Positions 8,693-18,387 of a DNA stretch of 64,000 nt are shown here, piece by piece. This DNA comes from Bacteroidaceae bacterium. GTDB taxonomy: Bacteria; Bacteroidota; Bacteroidia; Bacteroidales; Bacteroidaceae. Position 1 is the first letter of the stretch, and each line of letters begins with the position of its first letter. The notes under the pieces are model-generated. The model had not been told where the DNA came from and searched no databases. It worked only from the letters and a program-made list of their open reading frames with translations. The position numbers and the translations under genes are program-made. The stretch is taken from the NCBI GenBank assembly GCA_024398495.1, contig JAKSJA010000003.1, forward strand, positions 1-64,000. Reading direction: 5' to 3'.

Positions 8693-10780
8693 TCAAAACA
8701 TTATCTTCTTTCCGTTGCAGATATAGATTGTGCCACTACGTGGAGTGAGAACTTTGCGGCCAAGAAGATCGTAGAGTGTTTCAGAAGAAGACTCAACAGA
8801 AACCTGTCTGATTCCAGAAGGTGCTTCATAAGTTAAATCCATACAGTCCATGCGTGCTCGCTGTCCACTGGTAGTGTAGAAGTCTATACGTATCTGGGCT
8901 CCCTCAATTAAATCAACAGTTTTTGCGAGTTTGCGAGTTGCAAGTGCCGTTGATGATGAGTTACTCCTCCATTCTTCAACTGTCACGTCGTTGACAGAAA
9001 CCCTGTATCTATCTGATCCCTTAGAACCTTCGAGATAAGTCACGGCGATAGAGTATATGCCTGGCGTTCCATTGAACACACCAGAGAGAGAGCCAGGTCC
9101 ACGGTCACCGAGAGATATGGAGTCGTTAGAAGCAGCAAACCAAATGCTCTCATTCATAGGTTGTATGTATGATATTCCACTACGGCTAAGATGTTCGAAT
9201 TCAGTACGTCCCTCTTTTATATCAACTCTTGGACTAGAGAAGCTCCAGATGTCGCCTTCTGCTGTCTCTTTCGTCAGAGCACGAACAGTATTTACTTGCC
9301 ATGTATAACGTTCGCCATAGTTAAGTGTACCAGGGTTATAAGAATTGGTATTAGTAATAACATGGTCAACTATCGCATTGCCCGTCTCATCCCATACTGT
9401 TACCTCGTAATGATCAACGTCGCATGCTGGTTGCCATCTTAGAGTCATTGGGTCTGCCATTGCAGTCTGCTTTTTCGCCTCTCTTAGTTTAGCATTTGTG
9501 TCGCCATCAGCAGGATAAGGTGTTGCAGGTTTGACATCAGCAGTAGTAAAACGATAAATAGGCGAGGAGATAACATCTTCTCCTATCTTGGTACAAACGC
9601 GCCATAAGTAGGTAGTAGCAGGAGTGAGAGGGTTGCTCTCGTCAATAGTACGCCTTTCCATATTATCCTCCGAAGTACCTATGATGAACCAACTCTCTGT
9701 TTCATTCTCCAACTTGCTCCACAGCAATGAGATTAGTATTGGCTGATCCTTAGCACCATTACCCGGCCACAGGATGACCTCTTTGTCAATATTTGGCTGA
9801 GGTCCCACTTTTGAAGGATAAATGCTATTCACGGTAGAAGCCTCATCAAGAATGAAGGAATAATCATACCAGTCAGATGGTTCGAAATCAAGTTTATCGT
9901 AGGTAATCTCTTTGATAGGTACTACACTATAGTTTTTGCGATTCTCAAAGAAGGCGAAACTATAGTCATCAGGACCTTCCGTTGCGTACATTTGGCTCAA
10001 TGGGCTGTTAGCCGTTTCACTAAAATAATTGTTTTCAGCTACGATACGTGCTTGTGTGAAGCCACCAATGCAATAACTACCAATATTCTCATAGAAGTTG
10101 TTAAAGACATGTCCCAAACCATATCCGATACGAGGATTACGTTGGTCAGTGAGACGGAAGGCATTATGATGATAAGTTGTGCGGTTCTTGCCGTAGTCCT
10201 CAAAATGCTGTGTGCCGGAACTCAACAGACAACATTTATGATGGTCATGAATGTAGCAATAGGATACAGTTATATATGACGAACCAATAGTCATGTCGAT
10301 AAGTCCGTCCCAATCCTCCTTATCAGGCTCGTCGGTACTGTATATATCGCAGTGGTCAACCCACACATGATGAGTATTACGTCCGGCTATTGCATCAGGG
10401 TTTGCATGATGAATTGTGAGGTTTCGGATAATGATGTTCTGCTGGTTATTGATGTCAAGACCAATGCCGTGAAGTGCGGCTCCCGAACCACCACCAATGA
10501 GAGTTTTGTTACTTCCTACTGTAACGAGTTCTCTTCCGCGTGTGAGTCCTCTACCAGTAAGGTCGGCATCAAGGATGACGGTGTAAGGATCGTTTGACTT
10601 AAGATAAGTCTGAAGATCTTCGATTGTGGTAACATGGACGGTAGGACCATTCATTCCACCGGTGATACCATTGATACCATCATAGTAGTTGCAAAATCCT
10701 ACAGGTCCTTGTGCATGTGATACCTGTGCTGAGGCAATAAAGATCGCCATCAGTGTCAAAAGTGTAAATTTTTTGTTCAT
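8693..10780 (-). CDS. Secreted PL1-family pectate lyase with fibronectin-like modules
   Basis: A 695-residue exported polysaccharide lyase expected to cleave polygalacturonate by beta-elimination. A signal peptide covers residues 1-24. The PL1 parallel beta-helix spans about 25-310, with WVDHCD (140-145), DWDGLIDMTIGSSYITVSY (156-174), HDHHK (178-182) and QRNPRIGYG (213-221). Arg217 in the last motif is the likely catalytic base, and the acidic residues bind calcium in this family. Two fibronectin-III-like segments follow (about 330-410 and 415-515), then a carbohydrate-binding-like region (about 535-650) and the tail Y-D-L-L-G-R ... ICNGKK. It is transcribed from its own promoter towards the Sus operon. 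This is the strongest hint that the locus targets pectin. Confidence 0.93.
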   Translation of the reverse strand: MNKKFTLLTLMAIFIASAQVSHAQGPVGFCNYYDGINGITGGMNGPTVHVTTIEDLQTYLKSNDPYTVILDADLTGRGLTRGRELVTVGSNKTLIGGGSGAALHGIGLDINNQQNIIIRNLTIHHANPDAIAGRNTHHVWVDHCDIYSTDEPDKEDWDGLIDMTIGSSYITVSYCYIHDHHKCCLLSSGTQHFEDYGKNRTTYHHNAFRLTDQRNPRIGYGLGHVFNNFYENIGSYCIGGFTQARIVAENNYFSETANSPLSQMYATEGPDDYSFAFFENRKNYSVVPIKEITYDKLDFEPSDWYDYSFILDEASTVNSIYPSKVGPQPNIDKEVILWPGNGAKDQPILISLLWSKLENETESWFIIGTSEDNMERRTIDESNPLTPATTYLWRVCTKIGEDVISSPIYRFTTADVKPATPYPADGDTNAKLREAKKQTAMADPMTLRWQPACDVDHYEVTVWDETGNAIVDHVITNTNSYNPGTLNYGERYTWQVNTVRALTKETAEGDIWSFSSPRVDIKEGRTEFEHLSRSGISYIQPMNESIWFAASNDSISLGDRGPGSLSGVFNGTPGIYSIAVTYLEGSKGSDRYRVSVNDVTVEEWRSNSSSTALATRKLAKTVDLIEGAQIRIDFYTTSGQRARMDCMDLTYEAPSGIRQVSVESSSETLYDLLGRKVLTPRSGTIYICNGKKIMF

Positions 10781-10806
10781 AGTATGTTTTGTTTAGGTTA
10801 CAACTG

Positions 10807-10814
10807 CAAAGATA
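10807..10814 (-). promoter_or_regulatory. Probable -7 element of the pectate lyase promoter
   Basis: On the minus strand TATCTTTG matches TAnnTTTG, 27 bases before the start codon at 10780. A clear TTTG -33 element at the right distance is not visible, so this is a weaker call than the other promoters. Confidence 0.5.
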
Positions 10815-10885
10815 AACATTTTAAAAAAAACATAATCTCACTTGTGTATTTTTTATAAATTTTGATCATTCACATTCTTCAATCT

Positions 10886-12709
10886 TCATGCTAAAGTAAA
10901 GTCAATGAGGCGTCTGTTGAAATTGGTCTTGGCAACAACAATACGGACAGGGTCTCCGAGTGAATAGACGTTATTATATTTCTTTCCACGCAAGCAAAAA
11001 TTTTTCTCATCAAATTCATAATGGTCATCACGCAACTCACGTCTTGAGACAAGTCCTTCGCAATGATTTTCATCTATTTCGCAATAGAAGCCAAAATCGG
11101 TAACGCCACTTATGTGTGCATCAAACTCCTGTCCTATCTTGCCAGAAAGGAATTCCACCTCCTTATATTTGATAGATGCACGTTCTGCATTCGTTGCCAA
11201 CACCTCCATATCACTGCAATGTTCACACAATGCCTCATAATAGTCTTTGTCGCCACTCTTGCCACCTTGTTGATAGAGTGTGAGCAGACGATGTACCATA
11301 GTATCTGGATAACGACGGATAGGAGATGTGAAGTGTGTGTAATACTTGTACGCAAGTCCAAAATGTCCGATGTTATCGGTAGAATATTTCGCTTTCATCA
11401 TGGAACGGAGAGTGAGCATTTGAATGAGTTTCTGCTCCCGCTTGCCATGTATGCTATTCATTAGTTTATTGAGGCTACGCGATGTCTGCAACTGTGTACC
11501 AGATGTTTTTATTTTATAGCCAAATTTTACGATGAAACTGTTTAAATTATCCATTTTTTCATCGTTTGGTTTCTCATGGATACGATAAGGCAGTACCTTT
11601 GAAGAAGAATGTTTTCCATCGGTACGCATTTTCGGATTACCGACACTTTCAGCAACAGTACGATTCGCCAACAACATAAACTCCTCTACGAGTTGTGTTG
11701 CTTCTGTTGACTGTTTGTAATAGACAGCTACTGGATGCCCCTTGTCATCAAGACGGAATTTCATCTCTTCCGTCTCAAGATTCACAGAGCCACTGGCAAA
11801 ACGCTGTTCACGTAACATCTGTGCCAAACGATTGAGTATGGCTATAGCCTCTTCACATGATTTTGGGGATGGTGTCGGTGATGACGGACCAGCATTTATT
11901 ATTTCCTGTACCTCTTCATAAGCATAGCGACGGTTACTCTTTATGACGGTATGCACAAGTCGCCACGCGTGAACAACAGCATCATCATCGATATCAAAGA
12001 TAACACTGTAGCATAGTTTTTCCTCATCAAGGCGTAGTGAACAGACGAAATTGCACAGACGTTCCGGCAACATCGGTATTGTCCTATCAACGAGATATAC
12101 ACTCGTTGCACGTTTACGAGCCTCCCTGTCTATGACAGAATCAGGGAGTACATAATGTGACACATCCGCGATGTGCACACCAACTTCATACAGTGTGCCT
12201 TTTCTACGAAACGACAAGGCGTCATCAAAGTCTTTGGCATCGGCAGGGTCTATGGTAAAAGTCAGTACATCACGGAAGTCTTCCCTTTCCCGTAAATCCC
12301 GTTCAGTAATCGTTGCATCAATATGTTTTGCCGCTTCTTCCGCTTCTTTCGAATATTCATACGGAAGATCAAACTCTTCAAGAATTTCATGCATTACGGT
12401 ATCATTATCTTTCTTTCTGCCAACAACTCCGAAATGCATCTTGCGGACATAATTCTGCGATTCCTGCGACCACACGTAAGTATCCGATAATTTCACCTTG
12501 TTTCCTTCCCTACGGATGAAATCGTCGAAAACAAGGTCCTCAAGGACATCGACAGCAAGCATCTTTAGAGGATGCGTGTTGAGTCGAAGTGTCCTGAAAA
12601 TATCTTTATAAGAAAAAGGATTATGGGGGTGCTGGCAAAAGAAATCCTGTAGTAATCTTAGTAACTCCTTTTGCGTCAATCTTTTGCCAGCCTTTCTTGA
12701 TTTCCCCAT
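10886..12709 (-). CDS. rnr: Ribonuclease R, lacking the cold-shock domains
   Basis: A 3'-5' exoribonuclease of 607 residues. An N-terminal winged-helix domain (about 9-70, LTQKELLRLLQDFF ... HPLKMLAVDVLEDL) runs into the RNB catalytic domain (about 160-510). The latter has the acidic motif FTIDPADAKDFDDALS, then RATSVYLVDRTIPMLPERLCN and YYTHFTSPIRRYPD. A C-terminal S1 domain begins about 525 (DAHISGVTDFGFYCEI). Bacteroidales RNase R proteins as I remember them exceed 700 residues and place two cold-shock domains between the winged helix and the sequence equivalent to NDTVMHEILEEFDLPY. Here only about 15-20 residues separate these, so about 110 residues seem to be missing in-frame. It starts 3 bases after the efflux outer-membrane gene. 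Confidence 0.93.
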   Translation of the reverse strand: MGKSRKAGKRLTQKELLRLLQDFFCQHPHNPFSYKDIFRTLRLNTHPLKMLAVDVLEDLVFDDFIRREGNKVKLSDTYVWSQESQNYVRKMHFGVVGRKKDNDTVMHEILEEFDLPYEYSKEAEEAAKHIDATITERDLREREDFRDVLTFTIDPADAKDFDDALSFRRKGTLYEVGVHIADVSHYVLPDSVIDREARKRATSVYLVDRTIPMLPERLCNFVCSLRLDEEKLCYSVIFDIDDDAVVHAWRLVHTVIKSNRRYAYEEVQEIINAGPSSPTPSPKSCEEAIAILNRLAQMLREQRFASGSVNLETEEMKFRLDDKGHPVAVYYKQSTEATQLVEEFMLLANRTVAESVGNPKMRTDGKHSSSKVLPYRIHEKPNDEKMDNLNSFIVKFGYKIKTSGTQLQTSRSLNKLMNSIHGKREQKLIQMLTLRSMMKAKYSTDNIGHFGLAYKYYTHFTSPIRRYPDTMVHRLLTLYQQGGKSGDKDYYEALCEHCSDMEVLATNAERASIKYKEVEFLSGKIGQEFDAHISGVTDFGFYCEIDENHCEGLVSRRELRDDHYEFDEKNFCLRGKKYNNVYSLGDPVRIVVAKTNFNRRLIDFTLA

Positions 12710-12712
12710 ACG

Positions 12713-14104
12713 TTATCTGCCACCGCCAAGTGCAATATAGAGGTTTATCAATGCATTTATCTTAGCATAGTCATTCGTCACCTCTGTCAGTTGTGCTGAA
12801 AGTAATGACTCTTGAGCAGTAAGTACTTCGAGATACGTTGCCTTACCTCTGTTCATAAGTTCTTCCGTTGCATCGTATGCAGCTTTGAGGGATTCCGATT
12901 CTTTCTTAAGGAAAACACCTTTTCCATTAGAAGCCTCACACTCAATGAGTGCATTATTAACATCGTTACCAGCATTGATGATTGTCTGCACCAGTTCTTT
13001 CTGAGCAATATCCATCTCTATCTTCGAGAGTTTGAAGTTTGCGTTCAGTTTCCCCTGTGCGAACAAAGGTGCTGTAAGTGAAGCCAATGCGTTGGAAAGT
13101 AAAAGTCCTGGATTGACTGAACCATCAGAACCATTGCTCCACCCTATTGAGCCACCGAGAGTAAGTTTAGGGAACATATCTGCAAATGCAGTCTTAGTAT
13201 CATAAAAAGCAGATTCTATCGTCTTCTGAGCAGCACGTACATCAGGCCTGTTCTGTAGTACTTGCATTGGGATTCCAACACCAATTTGCGACGGCATGAC
13301 AAAATTATCAAACGAGCCGCGTGTGATATGATGAGGAGCCTCACCAAGAAATCTGCATATAGCATTTTCCAAGACAACGATTTCTTTTTTCGTATCAATA
13401 ATCTGCGATTTGATGCTATAATATGATGCTGACATACGGTCAACGGCAGCACGGGTTGCAACACCTGCCTGCATGAGTGCTTTTTGAGTTTCAACACTCT
13501 TTGCCCACAAAATCTCCGTCTGCTCCATAATTGCATCCTCCTTATCAAGCATCAACAACTGATAATAGAGAGAAGCAAGATTTGAAATAAGCTGACACTG
13601 TACGGTCTGTATGACATCGTGAGATTTCTCAAGAAGTGCTTTCTGCGATTTCTTCGCATTTCTAAGACTTCCGAATATATCTGCCTGCCACTGTACCGTC
13701 AAAGGCATATCGTACAATTTCGTTGTTTTGCTATTAAAATTTGAAATAGTACCATTGGGAGATATGGTAACAGAAGGGAAAAATGCCTTTTTTGCCACAC
13801 TGAGGCTCAGTTCTGCTTCCTGAATACGTTTACGGCAAATTTCCATATCCAGGTTATTTGCCAATGCACTGTCAACGATTGCATGGAAACAAGGGTCATT
13901 GAAAAGTACACGCCACGAAACGTCACCAAGGTTTGAGGACGTATTTACACCAGTAATAAGTTTTTCAGCACCAATGATATCGGATGGAAGTTGAGGATTC
14001 CGTGCATTCTGATAATCCTTTTCTACCTCTTTCATCGCTGAACACGATGTCAGCAATACCGCTGACACCATGACAACAAATACCAAATTATATAACTTTT
14101 TCAT
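12713..14104 (-). CDS. TolC-like outer-membrane efflux lipoprotein (NodT/OprM family)
   Basis: A 463-residue outer-membrane channel of an RND efflux system. It has a lipoprotein signal with lipobox L-L-T-S-C (Cys21), then the usual duplicated outer-membrane-factor fold, with DMEICRKRIQEAEL in the first half and LQNRPDVRAAQKTIESAF opening the second. The latter is a typical family signature. It ends YIALGGGR, close to the common A-L-G-G-G ending. It is 3 bases from the RND transporter stop and 3 bases from rnr, so it is co-transcribed. Substrate unknown. Confidence 0.93.
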   Translation of the reverse strand: MKKLYNLVFVVMVSAVLLTSCSAMKEVEKDYQNARNPQLPSDIIGAEKLITGVNTSSNLGDVSWRVLFNDPCFHAIVDSALANNLDMEICRKRIQEAELSLSVAKKAFFPSVTISPNGTISNFNSKTTKLYDMPLTVQWQADIFGSLRNAKKSQKALLEKSHDVIQTVQCQLISNLASLYYQLLMLDKEDAIMEQTEILWAKSVETQKALMQAGVATRAAVDRMSASYYSIKSQIIDTKKEIVVLENAICRFLGEAPHHITRGSFDNFVMPSQIGVGIPMQVLQNRPDVRAAQKTIESAFYDTKTAFADMFPKLTLGGSIGWSNGSDGSVNPGLLLSNALASLTAPLFAQGKLNANFKLSKIEMDIAQKELVQTIINAGNDVNNALIECEASNGKGVFLKKESESLKAAYDATEELMNRGKATYLEVLTAQESLLSAQLTEVTNDYAKINALINLYIALGGGR

Positions 14105-14107
14105 TTT

Positions 14108-17100
14108 CTATTGATTTTCAACGGTCTTTTGTTCATTTATTCTCACACCGACAACCTTTTCCTGTATCTTTTGGAAGAATATGAAGAATACCGGAACGAC
14201 AAATATCAGTGCTATTGTACCTACTGTCATACCACCGATGACGCCCAATGCCAAGGAACGGTTACCGACTGCACCTGCACCACCACTGACAACAAGTGGT
14301 ATCATACCTATCACCATACATGCAACTGTCATGAGAATAGGACGCAGACGTTCCTTACAAGCATTGAAGGCTGCATCGTAGATACCCATTCCCTGACGGC
14401 GTTTCTCAGATGCAAACTCTGTGATAAGAATTGCTGTCTTTGCCAACAAACCTATAAGCATGATCACACCCGTCTGCAAGTAGATGTTATTCGTAAATCC
14501 AAGCGAAGACAATGGTGCCGTAACAGCAAAGGCTCCCATCAATCCAAACGGTATGGAAAGAAGGACTGCAAATGGTACAAACCATGAATCATACAGACAT
14601 GCCATGATGAGATATATACAAAGAACACAGATTATATAAATGAATATCGTATCATTACTATTTGCTGTTTTCTCCGTTTCACGTGCCAAACCACCATACT
14701 CATAACCACAGGTTGTAGGCATTGTCTTCTTAAACACCTCACTGATAGCAGCCATTGCCTGACCAGAAGAATATCCTGAAGCGGCATCTACATTCAGTGT
14801 GATAGATGGATAAAGGTTAAAACGCTTTTCAACAGAAGAACCTACGGTAGATTTCAATGAAACAAACTGCGAAATAGGGCTCATCTTTCCTGTACTTGTA
14901 CGAACAAAGATATTGCTCAGTGACTGAGGGTTAAGCCTGTATTCAGGCTGAGCCTCTGCCATGACATAATAAACCTTGTTGAAATTATTATAGTTAGAAA
15001 TATATACACCGCCACAATAAGCTCCCAACACATCAAGAACATCTTTTGTAGATACACCCGACTGTTCACAGATAGCAGCATCTATGTCAACCTTATATTT
15101 AGGATAAGTATTATTGTAAGAATTGAATACAGAACCAATCTCAGGACGTTGCAGAAGTTCTGCCCTGAAAGCCTTCACATGATCTGCAAACTTTTCCATA
15201 TTGCCACCTTCCCTATCCTGGATTTGCAATTCTATGGAGTTACCAGTACCATAACCAGGAATCTGAGGCATTTGGAAAGGAACGACCGTCGCCTCTTTTA
15301 TAGACTGACAGTCTGTATAGATCTTATACATTACCATATTGATAGAGTGTTCAATACCCTTTCTCTCTTCCCAGTTCTTAAGACGGGCAAATATCGTACC
15401 AGCACTGGCATCTGTACCTGAAAGCATACCATAGCCTGTAATACGGGCAACATGTTCCACCTCATCATATTTTTCAATCTTTGCCACTACCTTGTCAAGA
15501 ATCTCACCAGTTTGTTTCAGAGTATATCCTGGAGATGTTGACACATTGATGAATACAACCCCCTGGTCTTCCTGTGGTACAAGGTCCGTAGGGATACTGC
15601 GCATGGTGAATACCATCAATACCGCAGCAATGACAAGTAATAACCATGTCCATTTAGGTTTCTTCATGAAACGCTGCACACTCTTTTTATATTTTCCGAG
15701 CAGACTTCCGTAAGCAGCATCGAAGGCTTTTTTCGTATAGTAGTTGATGTTTTTCTTTGTGCCATCTTCATTTGCTGGTTTCAACATCATGGCACAAAGT
15801 GCAGGACATAGTGTAGTAGCATTCAGCCCTGACAAACCTACTGCTGCTGCAAGCGTAACACCGAATTGTGTAAAGAATGTACCTGATGTTCCTGGCATGA
15901 ACGTCACAGGGATGAACACAGCCATGAAAACGAATGTACAAGACAATACGGCAGAGAACACATCGTGCATGGCACTGTCTGTTGCTTTTACAGGGTCTTT
16001 TTCTCCACCTTCAAACTTCGCCATCACAGCCTCAACGACAACGATGGCATCATCCACCACAGTACCGATAGCAAGCACCAGAGCAAAGAGCGTCAATATG
16101 TTCAATGAGAATCCTGCCATCTTGACAATGGCAAACGTTCCTATCAACGACACGATGATTGAAATGGTCGGAATCACCGTTGCTCTAAAACTTTGTAAGA
16201 AGATGTAAACAACTAATACAACAAGGATGATGGCGATAATCAGTGTTTCTGTCACATTATGCATTGCGGCATTCAAGAAGTCATCGGAACACATAATGAT
16301 ACGGAATTTCAATCCCGGTGGCATCTCGCTTTCCAACTTGCTGTACAAATCTTTTATCTCCGCATTGACTTTCGTTGCATTTGCTCCTGATGTTTGATTT
16401 ATCATAAACGGTACACCAGGGTGGCGATTGATATCAGACGTGAATGTATAGTTCACTGCTCCAAGTTCTACCTCGGCAACATCGGACAGACGCAATATAC
16501 TTCCGTCAGTATTCGCCTTGATGACTATGTCACTAAACTCCTGTTCCTTCTTCAGACGTCCACGATATTCCATCGTATATTGATACGTATTACCGGAACT
16601 CTCTCCAAAAGAACCAGCAGGTGCGACCAAGTTTTGTGAACCGATGGCGGCAAAGATATCATTCGGCACTAAACCATATTGTGCCATCATGTCTGGTTTC
16701 ATCCAGATACGCAGCGCATATTTGTTACCGAAACTTTGTACCTTTCCGACACCGCTGACACGCTGAATACGAGGAATCACATTTATGTCAAGATAGTTCG
16801 CTATGAAGTTGATGTCAAATTTATCATCTTCACTGACAAGTCCCGTTACCTGAAGGATACTGTTCTGGCTCTTGTAGACCTGCACGCCAACGCGTGTTAC
16901 CTCAGCAGGTAACATTCCGAGAGCCTTGGACACACGGTTTTGGACATTGACAGTAGCCATGTCAGGGTCTGTACCCTGTTCGAAATAGACTTTTATTTCC
17001 ACATCACCAGTAGAGGAAGCTGATGATGTCATGTACATCATGTCCTCGACACCGTTTATTGATTCTTCAAGTGGGATGATAACGGAATTCATCACTGAAG

Positions 17101-17275
17101 CAGCATCAGCACCTGTATATGATGTCTCCACGTTTACCGTAGGAGGAGCAATGTCCGGATACTGTTCTACCGGCAATGATGTCAGCGACAGATATCCGAC
17201 AAGCAGAGTAACAATGGCTATCGACCCTGCCATCACCTGCTTTTTCGTAAAGAAATATCCTCTGTTTTTCATCAT
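14108..17275 (-). CDS. RND-family (HAE1/AcrB-like) inner-membrane efflux pump
   Basis: A 1055-residue proton-driven multidrug-type exporter. The N-terminal first transmembrane segment (about 12-30) leads into the porter domain (SLPVEQYPDIAPPTVNVETS). The proton-relay pair of Asp residues is visible in GTVVDDAIVVVEAVM. The second half repeats the topology, with a large periplasmic loop and TM helices from about residue 865. The length is normal for AcrB/MexB-like pumps. The start overlaps the membrane-fusion-protein stop by 4 bases (ATGA). Together with the genes on either side it forms a complete tripartite pump. No TetR or other regulator lies next to it. Confidence 0.96.
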   Translation of the reverse strand: MMKNRGYFFTKKQVMAGSIAIVTLLVGYLSLTSLPVEQYPDIAPPTVNVETSYTGADAASVMNSVIIPLEESINGVEDMMYMTSSASSTGDVEIKVYFEQGTDPDMATVNVQNRVSKALGMLPAEVTRVGVQVYKSQNSILQVTGLVSEDDKFDINFIANYLDINVIPRIQRVSGVGKVQSFGNKYALRIWMKPDMMAQYGLVPNDIFAAIGSQNLVAPAGSFGESSGNTYQYTMEYRGRLKKEQEFSDIVIKANTDGSILRLSDVAEVELGAVNYTFTSDINRHPGVPFMINQTSGANATKVNAEIKDLYSKLESEMPPGLKFRIIMCSDDFLNAAMHNVTETLIIAIILVVLVVYIFLQSFRATVIPTISIIVSLIGTFAIVKMAGFSLNILTLFALVLAIGTVVDDAIVVVEAVMAKFEGGEKDPVKATDSAMHDVFSAVLSCTFVFMAVFIPVTFMPGTSGTFFTQFGVTLAAAVGLSGLNATTLCPALCAMMLKPANEDGTKKNINYYTKKAFDAAYGSLLGKYKKSVQRFMKKPKWTWLLLVIAAVLMVFTMRSIPTDLVPQEDQGVVFINVSTSPGYTLKQTGEILDKVVAKIEKYDEVEHVARITGYGMLSGTDASAGTIFARLKNWEERKGIEHSINMVMYKIYTDCQSIKEATVVPFQMPQIPGYGTGNSIELQIQDREGGNMEKFADHVKAFRAELLQRPEIGSVFNSYNNTYPKYKVDIDAAICEQSGVSTKDVLDVLGAYCGGVYISNYNNFNKVYYVMAEAQPEYRLNPQSLSNIFVRTSTGKMSPISQFVSLKSTVGSSVEKRFNLYPSITLNVDAASGYSSGQAMAAISEVFKKTMPTTCGYEYGGLARETEKTANSNDTIFIYIICVLCIYLIMACLYDSWFVPFAVLLSIPFGLMGAFAVTAPLSSLGFTNNIYLQTGVIMLIGLLAKTAILITEFASEKRRQGMGIYDAAFNACKERLRPILMTVACMVIGMIPLVVSGGAGAVGNRSLALGVIGGMTVGTIALIFVVPVFFIFFQKIQEKVVGVRINEQKTVENQ

Positions 17276-18387
17276 TTCCCAATTTTTATTTTCTGACCGT
17301 CAACAAGGTTGTTTGCACCTGACGTCACAATCTCGTCACCAGGTTTCAATCCTGACGTCACGGCATATATCTTGCCATTGTTTATTTCTTCTATCTCAAC
17401 AATTGTCGCTTTGACAGTTGAATCTTTCTGTACAACATATACAAGGGATTTGTTTTGCAGACGATTGATAGCTGTCTGAGGAACAGTCATGATATCAGGA
17501 AGCATCTCATGATATATCACGGAGCCAGATATACCGGAGCGTAATGAAGCCTTTGGATTTGGGAAATCCACCTTGCATGGTACAGAACCCGTACCTATGT
17601 CAACAAGACCGGCAATGCTCTTCAACCGCCCCTCATATTCATACATAGAGCCATCTTTAAGCCTCAGCTGTATCGGAGGCAACTTAGCGATGTGCTTTTC
17701 TATCATCTCGTTTGTTATCTTTCCGGTATGCCTGCGAGTCAGAGCCGTAAAATCCGCCTCTGTTAGCGAGAAATAAGCTTCTATGACACTGTTGTCACTG
17801 ATGATCGTGAGAGGTTCAACCATCATAGAAGAAACCAAATCACCGATACGGTAGTTTATAGTACCGACAATGCCATCTACAGGACTCTTGACAGAACAAC
17901 GGTTGAGATCTACTCTTGCCTGTGACTCCTGAGCCTGAGCCTGAGCCACTGCTGCCTGAGCCGTCTTATACTCATTTCTTGCAGTTTCCATGACATAAGC
18001 ACTGACAATTCCTTTTTCATAGAGTTGCAGACTACTTTCGTAATTCAATTTTGCCGACTCCATCGTTGCTTTTGCGGCAGCCGTATTTGCAGCAGCTGTC
18101 TGTACTTCCAATCGGAATGGTTCCTGGTCGATGACAAACAGCAAATCACCTTTACGTACCATCCTACCTTCTACGGCAACAATGCTGGTAATAGTTCCCG
18201 TTACTTGAGGAAGAATACTTACGTCTTGCTTTCCCTTCAATTTGGCAGGGAAGACATATTCAATCTTCTCATTTCCTCTTTTAACCTTCATTGTCTCAAA
18301 CGATGTTTCCTCTGCTTTCGGAACATCAACACATGCAACAAGCGACATTACTGTCACCACCGCAAAAAGTTTAGATAAAATTTTCAT
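17272..18387 (-). CDS. RND efflux periplasmic adaptor (membrane fusion lipoprotein)
   Basis: A 371-residue adaptor that links the inner-membrane pump to the outer-membrane channel. The signal peptide ends in lipobox L-V-A-C (Cys19). The biotinyl-lipoyl half-motif VRKGDLLFVIDQEPF is followed by an alpha-hairpin with an Ala/Gln-rich coiled coil (YKTAQAAVAQAQAQESQARV) and the second lipoyl half, CSVKSPVDGIVG. A beta-barrel and membrane-proximal domain make up the rest. It overlaps the pump gene by 4 bases and the upstream PAP2 gene by 17 bases. Confidence 0.94.
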   Translation of the reverse strand: MKILSKLFAVVTVMSLVACVDVPKAEETSFETMKVKRGNEKIEYVFPAKLKGKQDVSILPQVTGTITSIVAVEGRMVRKGDLLFVIDQEPFRLEVQTAAANTAAAKATMESAKLNYESSLQLYEKGIVSAYVMETARNEYKTAQAAVAQAQAQESQARVDLNRCSVKSPVDGIVGTINYRIGDLVSSMMVEPLTIISDNSVIEAYFSLTEADFTALTRRHTGKITNEMIEKHIAKLPPIQLRLKDGSMYEYEGRLKSIAGLVDIGTGSVPCKVDFPNPKASLRSGISGSVIYHEMLPDIMTVPQTAINRLQNKSLVYVVQKDSTVKATIVEIEEINNGKIYAVTSGLKPGDEIVTSGANNLVDGQKIKIGK

